Source: Bryopsis sp. KO-2023
Lineage: Eukaryota; Chlorophyta; Ulvophyceae; Bryopsidales; Bryopsidaceae
Reading direction: 5' to 3'
Length of the DNA: 64,000 nt
NCBI GenBank assembly: GCA_030272585.1
Contig: BSYQ01000013.1
Span: forward strand, 3,038,001-3,102,000
Made by a program: the position numbers and the translations under genes. Shown here in pieces: positions 11,101 to 22,522 of this stretch. Below the pieces are notes generated by a model, which was not told where the DNA came from, searched no databases, and saw only the letters and a list, made by a program, of their open reading frames with translations. Positions within the stretch are counted from its first letter, which is position 1. Every line of letters begins with the position of its first letter.

Positions 11101-13261
11101 AGATTCGTTTGCATGCAGAACTTCGAGGCTGGAAACCCCTGTTTTTTTTGAACTGGAACAAAAAACTGGGGCAATACAAGAAACAGAAAAATAATAAAAT
11201 AATGAATGAAAAATCACTAAAAGATAAGAATTCAATTTTTAAGAGACAGTTTTCATCCCTTTTTTTTCCATCAAATTTGTATTTATATGTCTTGCGTTAT
11301 ATATGTACATATATAAATATACATTTTTTCTCTTTTAAAAAAATGAGACACTCACTTTTTCGAAATATATTTTTTTCAACCCATCGACGACGGACGTACA
11401 CACACTCGCAGGCAGAGGCTTTTTTTTTTTGCCCCCAATAGCTGGTGCATGTTGTTCTAGCAGGGGAGAGAAAAAAATTCAAAAAATCAATTTCAATTTC
11501 AAAAAAAAAAAAAATCCTAGGACCAGTTTCAGAAAATTTGACCGTGTGGCACCAATTATTTTCATCCATGCTGCTCAATGTTTGAAAAAAAAAAAATTGC
11601 AATCAGCGTATGCACAAAAAAGAATTCAAAAAGGTTGGAACATCCAAGAGATCTCAATGATCAGCAGAAAAAAAATCAACTAAGCTAAGAAAAAAAGATG
11701 CATGATAATCAACATGATATGCTTTACATGAAGCCAAAATCGGTCAGAATCTGCTAAAACCAAAAGAGTGACCCTTACTTCCAAAAAAAGTGAGAATATC
11801 CATCTTTCTCACTCTCCCTCTTTATTCAAAATGAGAAATTCCCAAAGAAAGCCGTCCCCATATCAAGGATTATTTTTTTCCCCCTCCGAAGGCAAGCCTT
11901 TTAAAATAAAATTAAACACCTGTATCTATTTCCCCCCCTCATAATCGGGCAGAGATCGAACCTGGATCATAGCTAGTTTTGTTCGCAGGGATTTGCGTGG
12001 CAGACATTCCAGCGGTGATGGCCTCCATGCCATCCATCCGGGGTGCTGCGATGCCTTCCCTCAAAGCCTCCATGTGTGCGTCAGGATCCAGCTCTTTTCC
12101 ATGCTGGGCCATCGATATCAGCTCCATTGCCTAAATAATAACATAATATCATAATGTGTAATGGACCATATAGAATGCACATCACATGGAAGTCACGAAG
12201 GGATTTTGTTGTTTTGATTTCACAAAACGAAACTCTAATTCGAGCTAGAATTAGCAATTGGGGTTCTCCTTTTTAAGATATCATAGACTTTCTCACAGAG
12301 TAATCTTACAGCCTATTTAATTGCGAATTCTATTGTAATGCTCGAGATGTGGTGACAATTGGCAAAACTTTTAATTGGGAAAAAAATAATAACCTTGGCC
12401 TTTTTTTCTGTGTTGTTTTTCAAAGTCTGCAGTGGATGCTGCTGATGCCATCGAAAAGGGAAAAATATTTTGACACAACAGCAGATTATCCAAAATATTT
12501 AAATCAAATGAATATATTTTAAGACATTACCTTGTGGAACGAGAATCTTCCCAAGAAGCCTTCTCTCTTGCTGTCAGCCAACCCCCATACCTGCAGCAAC
12601 AGCATTGCAGTCTTTCCCGAATAAATTTTGTTTCACATTGAACTGCTGGAAAAAAGGTAAAAAATAGTAAACATAATCTACAAAATATTTATATATGTGT
12701 GTGTGTGTGTGTCTATGCATATATATTACTATTTCTTTGTTTTGTTCAAATGTGCTGATCAGGGCTTTACTCTATGCAAATAGGCGATATGGGTCCTATT
12801 GATAATGTCATATCAAATCCAATCAACTTATTTCTTTTTTTTTATTTTTTTATTTTTCATCCACTCAGCAATCCATTTTTCTTACCCTCGAATTTCCAGT
12901 TTTCAATATTTTTTCATCAACACAAGAGAAAAAATAGCAGCAGATAAAATTTAAGACAAAAATTCCATGGGAAATAAATTGAAATGTATCTTTTATGAGG
13001 CAATATTTATTTCACTGAAGGATTTTAAGAAAATTTTGCTTTTTAATGTTTGCATTGGAACAAGATTGATCGATTAATTTTTCTTAGATACTATTTTCAT
13101 CAGTTTTCTGCAGCTGCACTTCATGTAAAATCCTCTCAGCTCAAAAACAGTGCTGATTAACCGACCAACCGACCACCCCACCTTCGCCAGAATATCTCGG
13201 GGCAGGCCCGAGCGCTCGAAAAACTTCACAGCATCGGGACCACTCAATCGCCCATCCTCAT
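8120..13261 (-). CDS. EHD1: EH-domain dynamin-like GTPase (EHD1-like), incomplete model
   Basis: EHD proteins are membrane-remodelling ATP-binding dynamin relatives acting in endocytic recycling. Exons on the minus strand: 13261-13182, 12590-12531, 12130-11962, then 10831-10671, 10439-10290, 10061-9975, 9783-9721, 9639-9546, 9237-9110, 8883-8740 and 8305-8120. The first three give an EH domain (DEDGRLSG Ca-loop-like, VWGLADSKREGFL). The rest give the G domain and helical tail: KTTFIKHLLG, GPEPTTDRFV, VDTPGVLSGEKQR (G3), VVLNKGDQ (G4), MWSLGKV, and the C-terminal NEFVKR...LPALVKQF. Phases agree at each join within the two groups. EH-first order matches plant EHD1. The exon with the first half of the P-loop and the linker helix (expected between 11962 and 10831) and the first exon were not found, so the model is partial. 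It may be a pseudogene, but the visible exons are free of stops. Confidence 0.85.
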
Positions 13262-14465
13262 CTGCTCAAGAAACAAAGAATCCCACAAAAACCGTCAGGG
13301 ACGTTTCTTCCAGTTTTCCCTACCAGCCGACGAAACGACGCTGCCAAGCAACTTGTGAAACGCGCCCCACACGACTCAACGATCCCCGGTTTTTAAAAGC
13401 CACTGGTGACGTGATGCGCGATTTTCGCGTCTATAGACGTTGGAAGAAACGAAGGAGGGATGGCGACGCACTCGCCTGAGTCCGCGTAAGCAAACCACTT
13501 GTCATATGTCGGTGTGTTGTTGGGGTGTTCCATCTCGCTTTTCGTTCGCGCGCGCGCGATTTCTCTTAAAGCGCTGAGCTGAGCTTTCTTTCCCCCACCC
13601 CCACACAGAGGCGCAAAAACACGAAAGAAAAGAATTCAGAACGAAGCTTCAACCGGTCCCATTTCGGGGTTTTTTTTCCCGTTCGAAACACCATCATTCC
13701 GATCACGTCAAGTCGTCTGTGGTGAGTTCAGGATTTTTCAGTTGATTCCTTCTTGAGAGATTTTTTTTTCTCTTTTTCAATTTTTCCACAGGGTCAGAAA
13801 AAAACCTAACAAAATCCATTCCTTCTCTGTGGAAAAAGACAATTTTGATTTTGTTTTCTTTAGGGGGGAAGGGGTGCAACCCCCCCCCCCCCCAAAAAAA
13901 AAAAAAAAGAAAAAAAAAAAAAAGGGAAAGAGGAGGGAAGGATAAGGTGAAAGAAATATGTTTGCGATTTTACAGAAAAAATAGTCAACGATTAGTCATG
14001 TTCTTTTTTTTAATTTAAGAATCTGGATTGGCGTGATGCAGCAATGTTTTTTTTTGGGTGGTGGAGCTTATTTTGGGGTGACTGTTTTCGTTATTACTGT
14101 CCCGATAGAACAGGCGAACGTCTGGAGAAGCGAAGTTTTACGCGACGTTTTATTCCGCACGAGGGGTTTTGGATTGTTTTTTTTGGTGCAAGGCTGGACG
14201 ACCTCTACAGGGGCTGTTTGCAGCTTTGATATTTGCTGCGTTTCGAAGAAAAGAAAAGAAAAAGCTTCGGGAGAAAGAAAGCCAAGCGCAACGCTTCTCG
14301 GCATCGGTAGCTTCCGTCGTCTTGGTTCAGTTTGTTTCGCATCTCTTTCCGATTTTTTTTTCGGGGAAGTTGGAGGGATTCCGACGGCGGGTGAACAGAA
14401 ACTGAGCGGGAGGCGCACGGAGAAAAACAGTGCGAAAGATTTAAAAAAATAGACAGCACATCCGA
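13262..14465. promoter_or_regulatory. Divergent 5' region of EHD and DnaJ genes
   Basis: About 1.2 kb between the first recognised EHD exon (-) and the DnaJ start (+). It should contain the missing 5' exon(s) of the EHD gene and both promoters. It has a C-run/A-run junction near 13880 and a GC-rich stretch with CGCGCG near 13550. I could not place the EHD start codon. Confidence 0.4.
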
Positions 14466-17400
14466 ATGGCGGAGTCTTCGTCGCAACTACCGAACGAAAA
14501 TCCTCCCGACACACCGGGGCCATCCTCGGCGGGGGCACCCAACGAGCCTGGCGCCCCTACCGAAGAGAATTTCGACTTCTCGGATTTCTTCTCGCTGAGA
14601 CGACCTCGGGACGCTCGGGCGGGTTTAGCGTCAGGGATTAAGTCGATTGCCAAGGGTGTAGTGGGAGGGACCGCCAGTTTGGTCGCGGCACCCGCTGTTT
14701 ACGCCAGCCAGGATGGGTGGAGGGGTTTCGGGAAGGGTCTGGCGGTGGGCGTGGCTGGGGCTGCTGTTTTGCCGGTGGTGGGTGTGGCGGTTGGGGCGAC
14801 GCAGATTGTCAGGGGAGTGTACAACACGCCGGAGGCATTGGTCGAAGTGACGCGCGGGAAGTATTGGGATAACTTGAAAAGGGAATGGGTCGACGACCCG
14901 CCGATGCACCTGGCCACCGAGGAGCAGATTTTTGGCCGGACGACGCCTGCACAAGCGATGCTCGGGCAAGGTAGCTGACCAAACACAGAAACCGCTTCTA
15001 TTTTAAAAAAGAAAGTAAATTCTTTTTTTCTGAACAAAAATGTTTCTAATCTATATATGTATACCTATTTTTGGTTTAAGAAATGGAAATGGGAGATGAA
15101 GGAAAGAAACCCGGGAATGAATGGAATCTGATTTTTTTTTTCAACTTTTTTTTTTTCTGAAGTCTTTTTTTTCTGGTGTTTTTTTTAATAATAATTATTG
15201 CAGGGGCTGCAGGGGATCCTGCTGGCTATTATGAGATTTTGGACGTCCCCATGGATGCCCCTGCAGAAGTGATAAAACGGCAATATTACTTGTTGGCCCG
15301 GAAATATCATCCTGATAAAAACCCGGACGATCCGGATGCCAAGGATCGGTTCCAGAAACTGGGAGAAGCTTACCAAGTGCTGGCAGACCCTAAACTCAGA
15401 CAATTGTAAGAGTGGTTTATTATTTTATTATTATTTTCTTGTTTATTTACTCAAATTTATTAGTCAGGGATGAGAGCCTCATGAAGTCTGTGCACTATGC
15501 AAATGAGTGATATCGAAAAAATATCTTTATATATACATCTCTATATATATATGATATGTTTTTTTTTTTTTTTGGGGGGGGGGGGAGGGGGGGACAGGGA
15601 CCAGTTTTTTTTTTCAAAACGTTTTTTTTTTTTTTTTTTTTTTTTTTCTTTGGAGGGGGAAAGAAGGGGGAGATTGCGTATTTTTTTCTAGAAGGTTTTA
15701 AGAATGGGCACATGTTAGGAGGGCTGATGTCTTTTCTGTCGCTTTCCCCTGCTTGAAAATTCAGATACGACCAAAGCGGAACGGACGGTCTGGATAACAT
15801 GAACTTCATGGATGGGGTGGAGTTTTTCGGGATGCTGTTCGGCTGCGAGCAGTTTGAGTATTTGGTCGGAGAGTTATTTTTGGCAACAACCGCTCGGTTA
15901 TCAGGAGATATGTTCGACCCAGTGAGTGCATTCTCTTTTTATGCCGGACGAAAATGGAAAATTGAGAATCTGTTTGTTTTCGCAAATTCTTCATGGCGAA
16001 TAATTTGAAAAAACAAACAAAAGAATGAAGTTCAATCTTGTTTGTTTGGAACTAATTTATTAAAATAATATTTTAAATTGTTGTGGAAAAATAAGTAAAT
16101 AATAATGATAAATAAATTCTTAGTAAATAAGTTGGGGATACAGTTACTGGAAAAGGGGAGGGGGGGGGGGGAGAATTTAAAAAGCCAAAAGAATTAAGAA
16201 TTAAAAAAAAAACGAAAGAATGGCTGATGGATGTGTTGATTTCCCTCAGGCGATCAAGAAAATTCAACACGAACGGGTGGAAAAGCTGGCGGTGAATCTG
16301 AAATCGCTGCTGGAAAGATGGGTTCACGGCGACAAGGACGGTTTCCTATTGGCGCAACGGCAGGAAGCCGAAAGGCTGTCGGGGCTGTCCTTCGGAAATA
16401 CCATGCTGTTCGCCATTGGCCGGATGTACGAGCGTCAAGGGACGATTTACCAAGGGGATATCATCCAGAGCACCGTTGCCATGTTCAAACAAAAAGGCGA
16501 CAGCATCAGGTGAAATTGAATATTTTTTGCTTAATTTGAAAAATACAAGGGGGGGGGGTCTTGTGTTTGTTTGTTTTTTAATGTCAAAAGCCCTGCACTA
16601 GGAGAGAAACGAAAAAGAAAATAAGTTACAATGCGCCCATTGAAAAAAAAAGGAGAGTGAGGGAGAAGAAAGAGTGAGGGAATCGAACAGAGTGATAGTT
16701 CTTTTGTTTTGTTGGAAAATTATATTAATAGAAAGATAGAGTTGCAAAAACAAGAAAAGAAAAGAATCTCAAAGTTTTGCGCACACATTCATTTCCAGAA
16801 TTTTTTTTTCTCGAGGCCATGGCGAGAAGATTCCACTCATCCTGTTTATTTCTTTTGTTTTTTTTCCCTCCAAGTCCAAGAATTGCATGTTCATCCATTG
16901 TTGCAAGTTGAGTAACACCCTTCCCCTACCCCCCTCCTCCAGGTCTCACATACAGGCAGCTCACCTCGCTGTCAAAGCTTACCAAGTCCAGCGAAAACTC
17001 GAAAAATTGGACGGACGCTCCAAGAACAATGAGGAAACCCAGGATCCTCCCTCATCCTCATCGGCTGATCCTGAGGAAGCTTCTGGGAAGCTGAACGAAG
17101 GCCCTGTGGAAGCTTCCGGAAATGAAGCTTCGAACAGTCAGAGCGTCCCTGGGGATGAACCTGGGTCTCCTGAGGCACCCTCTCCATCGGACGCCTATGA
17201 ACAAATGATGAACCGGCATAAAATGGAGGAGGATGCTCTGCCTTTGGTGCTGGAGGCCATGTGGGCAGCCAATGTGATCGATATTCAAGGAACTCTAAAG
17301 AAGGTTAGAGGAGGGGGGGGGGGGGGGGGGAAAATTATTTATCTATTTATTTATTTTTAATGGAGTTTTTTTTTCTTCTTTTTTTCTCTCTTTTTGGGGG

Positions 17401-17742
17401 TAGTATGTTCTTCCCAGGAAAGTGTGCAAAAATTGAATTTGATTGTTTTTACGATGATTCCCCGTGGTTTGAATAAGGGGTGTGGAGAGTCCGGTGTGTT
17501 TTTTCCGGATCTGCTCATTGATATTCATTTTGTTTACTTTTGTGTTTTTTTTTCTTTTCTGTTTTGTCCCCTGGAACCACCAGTTTTGGCACGGATATAG
17601 CCCTAAACCGAATCACTAGCAATTTTTCAAATTCCAAAAACCAAGCAAAGAAAAGGAGGTTTTGCAAGAAAACGATGGAACACCACCATCACGATCGGCA
17701 AGTTTTGTTTGTTTGTTTTTTTTAGTTTATTTTCCCGAAATT

Positions 17743-17782
<40 letters not shown>

Positions 17783-18028
17783 GTTTCGATTTAAACCAAG
17801 GTGTGTAAACGAGTGCTGACCGGGATTCCGAAAGAAATGGTGAGGGCGAGGGCGGAAGGATTGCGGGAAATGGGCAAAATTTTCTGCGAAGTGGGTGGAA
17901 ATCCGAGGGAGAGCGGCCGGGGTAACGGGGGTTCGGATGCTAAACAAACCATCGAAGACGCCATGCTGAAAGTGGTGGAAAAACGACATCAAATGGACGA
18001 GAAAATTCATGGGGAATCAACAGACTGA
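14466..18028 (+). CDS. DnaJ (Hsp40) protein with DnaJ-X domain
   Basis: Six exons, 14466-14970, 15204-15405, 15765-15921, 16250-16509, 16943-17303 and 17801-18028, in matching phases give 570 residues. Residues 1-50 are Pro/Ser-rich and probably disordered. Residues ~60-135 form a Gly/Ala/Val-rich region ([19 protein letters not shown], then KGLAVGV and GVYNTPEAL) that looks membrane- or lipid-associated. A J domain follows at ~177-245 with HPD at 204-206, to stimulate an Hsp70 partner. The remaining part is the DnaJ-X region ([67 protein letters not shown]), interrupted by a low-complexity Ser/Glu/Pro insert. The same N-terminal region plus J plus DnaJ-X is, as I recall, found in several algal and stramenopile proteins. 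The client is unknown. Confidence 0.88.
17741..17779. repeat. (TG)n microsatellite in DnaJ intron 5
   Basis: About 18 TG dinucleotides in the last intron of the DnaJ gene, ending some 20 bases before its 3' splice site. Confidence 0.9.
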
Positions 18029-19368
18029 CATTCATGTTTTCACGTTCAATTTCTTTTTTTTTTTTTTTTCTCATTCTGAAATTTGACAAAAGAAAGGAAG
18101 GGGGGGGGGGGGGGAGGGTGGGGATTTTGCCATCCCCCCCCCAAAAAAAACAGAAAGAAAGAAAGACAGAAAGAAAGACAGAAAGAAAGAAAGGAGGATA
18201 CAGGAGATGCGCTCGTATTTTTTTCCTTTCTCTTCCAGTGATGTTTTTTTGAAAAAAAATCACCCCCTCCCTCATTAAAAGAAAAAAGAAATTGAAAAGT
18301 TGTAAGGATGTTTCATTGAAATTCGACTTGTGGAAGAGGGGGTGGGGTGCGTTTTTTTTGTTTCACCGATCATTCAAGCAAAGCTTTTTTTGGGGGGGAA
18401 AGTGTGGTGCGTGAAACACTGGATTCATTGTAACAAAGGTGACAGAAAAAGCAATAGGTTTCATGGGGATGGCACCGTGGCATTGGTTGGTTGGTTGGTT
18501 TCGACTGAAAAGAAAAAAAAAGCAAGGGGTAAGAAGTGGCATTGAGGTTGGTTTAGAAAGCAAGAGATAAGAAGCACCGAAGAAAGGGAAGAAAAGTACA
18601 ACTGAAAAAATTTCGAACTGAACGGGGGTAGAGGGGGTTAGATTATTGGGTGTAGGTTATCCTCGTGATGAACCCTGCTCCGACGGGATGAGTGCATCTG
18701 TAATTGAAAGGGGTTGTTTTTTTCAACATGGTTGAGAGAAATACCCAAGGGCTTCCTTGCTGGTTTTTATCATGCAAAAAAAAAAAAAAAAGTGAAAGTG
18801 CTTAGGGTGTGTGTGCATTTTTTTTTTGGGGGGGGGGGGTCGATGTGAGTGTAACTGATTATATAGCATTTAAGAACTGGGAAAACGGGGAAGGTGTTTC
18901 GCCCCGGCTTCTTGCCGAGGGTTGACCAAACTTAGTTTTTGTTTCTGGGAGCCTGAATCTTTGCACCAGAATGCGATGTTTGACCGACTCCATTGTGGGG
19001 AACCGAAATTGATAATGGTGTAGATTCACATTCTTACACTATGAAAAGCACCACCAAAGTCCCTCCAAATACAACAACCAAGAGTATTTAACTGTACAAA
19101 CTGCTAGGAACCACTCAACCGAATTACCCCCTTCCACAATGGTGTCTAACTCTTCCCCACAGAATCCAATGTTTGGATGCAAAATATTACATGAAAACAA
19201 CTGCCTTTGAGCCTACCTGTCCTTTTCCATACAAAAAAGTACATCCTCTCTGCAGAAGAACTGACCAAACTTCTTTCCCAGTCTGACCACATTCCCATGT
19301 CTGACTTCGGAGTTGATGCAGTCCAGGTTCAGAACTCCATGAATTCCTCCCTCCATTCAGTTTTCGCG
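18029..19368. other. Spacer downstream of DnaJ gene
   Basis: About 1.3 kb with the DnaJ 3' UTR and the BolA promoter/5' UTR. It holds an AGAAAGAAAGAC microsatellite near 18150-18191, TTGG repeats near 18485, and several T-run/G-run junctions. A stretch near 19040-19110 resembles 21090-21160 (see findings). No gene is recognised. Confidence 0.5.
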
Positions 19369-20339
19369 ATGGTATCTACCGTGTGTGTTCGACCTCTGGC
19401 CTGCGTCGCCGTCAGTCGATCGGGTGTCGAGAAGCGATCGCTCACATCAGCTTTTCGAGTGGGTCGAGCCCGTCCGCGGATCTCTATCAGCAAGCGCTCG
19501 AAATGTGTAATACGGGCCATTCAAGTGTCAGGGCCTGGCGGTGGTGGCGGCAATCCACCTGACCCTGAACAAGGAAAAATGACTGAAGAATTGATCAATG
19601 GAATGAAGGTTGGGATCGGTGTATTTTTGGTTTCTAGGGATGTGTCATGCTGGAATGGGGAAAACCAGAAGCACTTTTTTTTCTCTTCTAAATCTTTTCT
19701 TGATTTCTGGTGGTGTGCCAACCATGTACACATATTCTTCACTGACTGAACATTATAGCTTCTCACCAGCCCCCTACACACAGACACAAACGAAAAACAA
19801 TAGATACGAAAGCCTGGAAGGCCCCCCCCCCTTTCCTCCACACAAACAAACAGAAAAAAACCCACTGAAACTTCCCCTGCATGTTGACCGGTGAAAGGGA
19901 AAAAAGAAAGATGAAAAGACGACCATCATTGTTACATTTTTTCTTCACAACACTTGCACATCGCATGAACGTGCATGTATGTACGTGTTTTTTTGTTTTT
20001 TGTTGAATCGATGCACAGTTGGGGTCTGGTTTTTTTTTCTATCGCAAATGAGTTGTAGGGGGGATCCACTCATTGGGCATATAATTATATATAACGCATA
20101 TATTTTGTTATGTGTAGACCAAAATCAGCGAAGCGCTGGAAGCTGAGAAAGTAGACATTGCCGATATATATGGGGATGGCCGCCATGTCAGCATCGATGT
20201 GGTTTCGTCGACTTTCGAAGGCCAAAGCAGCGTCCAAAGGCAAAGAATGGTTTACAGAGCTATTTGGCTGGAGCTGCAAGATGCTGTGCACGCTGTAGAT
20301 GCAATGACCACGAAAACTCCTAAGGAAGCAGCAGGCTGA
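19369..20339 (+). CDS. BOLA4: Plastid-targeted BolA protein (BolA4-like)
   Basis: Two exons, 19369-19608 and 20118-20339, joined in phase 0, give 153 residues. Residues 1 to about 65 are rich in Ser, Arg and Val with few acidic residues, as in a chloroplast transit peptide. The mature part is a BolA domain: [16 protein letters not shown], then [31 protein letters not shown] and a [12 protein letters not shown] end. The wording is very close to plant and cyanobacterial BolA. BolA proteins pair with monothiol glutaredoxins and act in Fe-S cluster handling or its regulation. The start is the ATG at 19369; the frame is open further upstream but only this ATG gives a leader of normal length. This gene is the best evidence that the organism has a plastid. 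Confidence 0.9.
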
Positions 20340-22522
20340 GCGCTCCATTTTTGGTTCGTGTTTTTTGGTTTTTAATGGTTTGGTGGTGGTGGGTGCTTTC
20401 CCCCCCCTTCCTTTTCCCAATGACACCAACCGTGGGTTGGTGGGTTGCTCCGGTCCCCCACCCCCCAAAAAAAGGGGAAGAAAAAAGCAAACTTTATATC
20501 CGATTAGATTGATTTTTGTGGTTTGAAATGAAGTGGTATTGTTTGTCTTTTGGTTTTTTTGGCTTTATATTTTTTTTTTGGGGGGGGGGGGAGGAGAGGA
20601 GAGTTACCAAAGATGTGCTGACAGGTTTTCCAGGGAGGAAACCCAATTTTAAAAAAATGAATTTGGCGTTCATTTGGATCGGGAAAAAGAATGCCGGTAG
20701 AATTCTTGCACGATCGTGGCTTGTGTGGAGCTGTCTAGAAAGAGTTGGTGTGGAAATATTTGTTTGAAGAAAAAATATTGTAAGGAAACAAAAGGAAAGA
20801 AACCCATCACACTCAATATCGTTTTTCTTTTTCAATGAATCGTGCAGAATCGCCCCACTCCACCCAAATTTGCATGGATACCCACTCAGCCCTCCATTAT
20901 TATGACTAAAGCCTAAATTCCTGTTATTTTAGCTGACGAATCAAAAGGTAGAATTGAAAACTACCTTATCTTGATTTCTATAAGAGAAGATTGTGCGCTG
21001 CTCATCGCTCTTAAATTCGTATCATGTGCTGTGTTTCATTTAGATATTGTTGAATTCACATTTTTACAGCAAAAAGTACCGACCCCTGTTCCAACCAAAG
21101 TCCCTTCGAATAACACAAGCCAGAGTCCTAACTGTACAAACTGCACAGCGACCACCCAACTGAATCATCTTTTTACAGAACATAGTTCTTTTAGCGAAAG
21201 ACTCCATCCTCTCCATTCCTTTCACGGTCACTCCCCGTGACTGCTGCTGAGGTTTTCCTACAGGAAAACCCTCAGTGCAACACATGGCTTTCCCCCCATC
21301 TTTGGAGATTCAAGGGATATCGCCGAAGATATGGAGCCTGTTGGCAATTCTATCGGCATTGCCGATTCGGCAATTGTTCCAAGGTGGCTGTTGATCGAGT
21401 ACTTGCGGTGGTATATTGTAATTCTGTATGTTTGATTGTGGTGGTGGTGGTATGCTCTGAGCAATGCTGCAAATGCAACCATTCCCATCATGGTTTCAGG
21501 GATTGGTTTTCTCAGTATGAAAGTTTTTCGAGGTTTTAATGGTATATTTTTTCAAACCGAAGAACCAGCAGTAGATTCATTAAAAAAAAACCCACCCAAA
21601 CAACACATCTTTTCTCCTCCGCCCACCAAGGACTTCCAACTTTTAGACTCTTTTGTCAGTTTTCCCTCACCTTTCGAGGAGAGGAATCGATAGACAATTG
21701 GTGAGTGCAACCAACAACAGTATGATGCGCTGTCTATCTCAACATGTAATTTGATGTTTGTTTGTTTGTCTATCTCAACATGAGCAGATTCAGAAAGAGG
21801 AATCAAATTGAGTCAGTTGAGTTGTCGAGAAGTTTCACAAACAAACAAAAATTACATATATGTTGAGAAGTTTCACTGCATGTCGAGTCAAGTCGATGTC
21901 CGTAAAGTTAGCTCATCATATTAAGTGAAATAGATTGGTGTTTTTATTCTGATAGCAGTCGACTCTTATTATGGGTGGGAGTGTTGAGAAGTTCACTGTG
22001 TCAGATTAGGTGAGTTATTTGTGTTCCTAATTTGACAAGAATTCTTGCACTCCCTTTCAGAACAGTCTCCAAAGTTAGTTTCATTTCCATCAACGGGCTG
22101 TGAAGTTTGACTGGATGGAAATAAAAATCAAATGGAGAGATGTATAGTTATCAACAACAAAACGTAATAAGTTTGAATCCCTTCAATTATTTTTTACATC
22201 CCGAAGCAACACAATGAGAATCGGGTCTGTAATGAAATTTTGCTCCTGCAACGAATTGAAACTCGAAAAACTCTGAACACACTGAAAAGAAATTAAAAAA
22301 AACAAACTGAGGTGATCAAATAGATCGAAAAATAAAAAAAACGCTCCAACAATCCATGAACAAAACTGACCACCAACAAGTCGAAACAGGACTGGACGCT
22401 GAGTCTGTCATGAAGCGTCCAGCGAAACGACTTGCTGCCTGTATGGTGTCTGGAACGCAATGGCAGCTCTACAGGCCACGTCTCAGAACCAACCCAAAAA
22501 AATCACGATTGACGATTCAATT
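20340..22522. other. Spacer with a possible unassigned exon
   Basis: About 2.2 kb. At 21071-21170 a short stretch after a good 3' splice site (ttttacag) encodes a Pro/Thr/Asn-rich peptide with NCTNCT. At 21260-21430 another open stretch encodes a hydrophobic peptide (RWLLIEYLRWYIVILYV). Neither could be joined into a gene. A diverged copy of the first stretch lies near 19040. The remainder, including tcaacatg/tgttgag repeats at 21730-21900, shows nothing else. Confidence 0.35.

Noticed and set aside
11917-11962. Splice that would create a GxxxxGKT motif for the EHD P-loop
   Set aside because: The frame does not join the preceding EH exon and lacks the conserved hydrophobic strand and linker helix.
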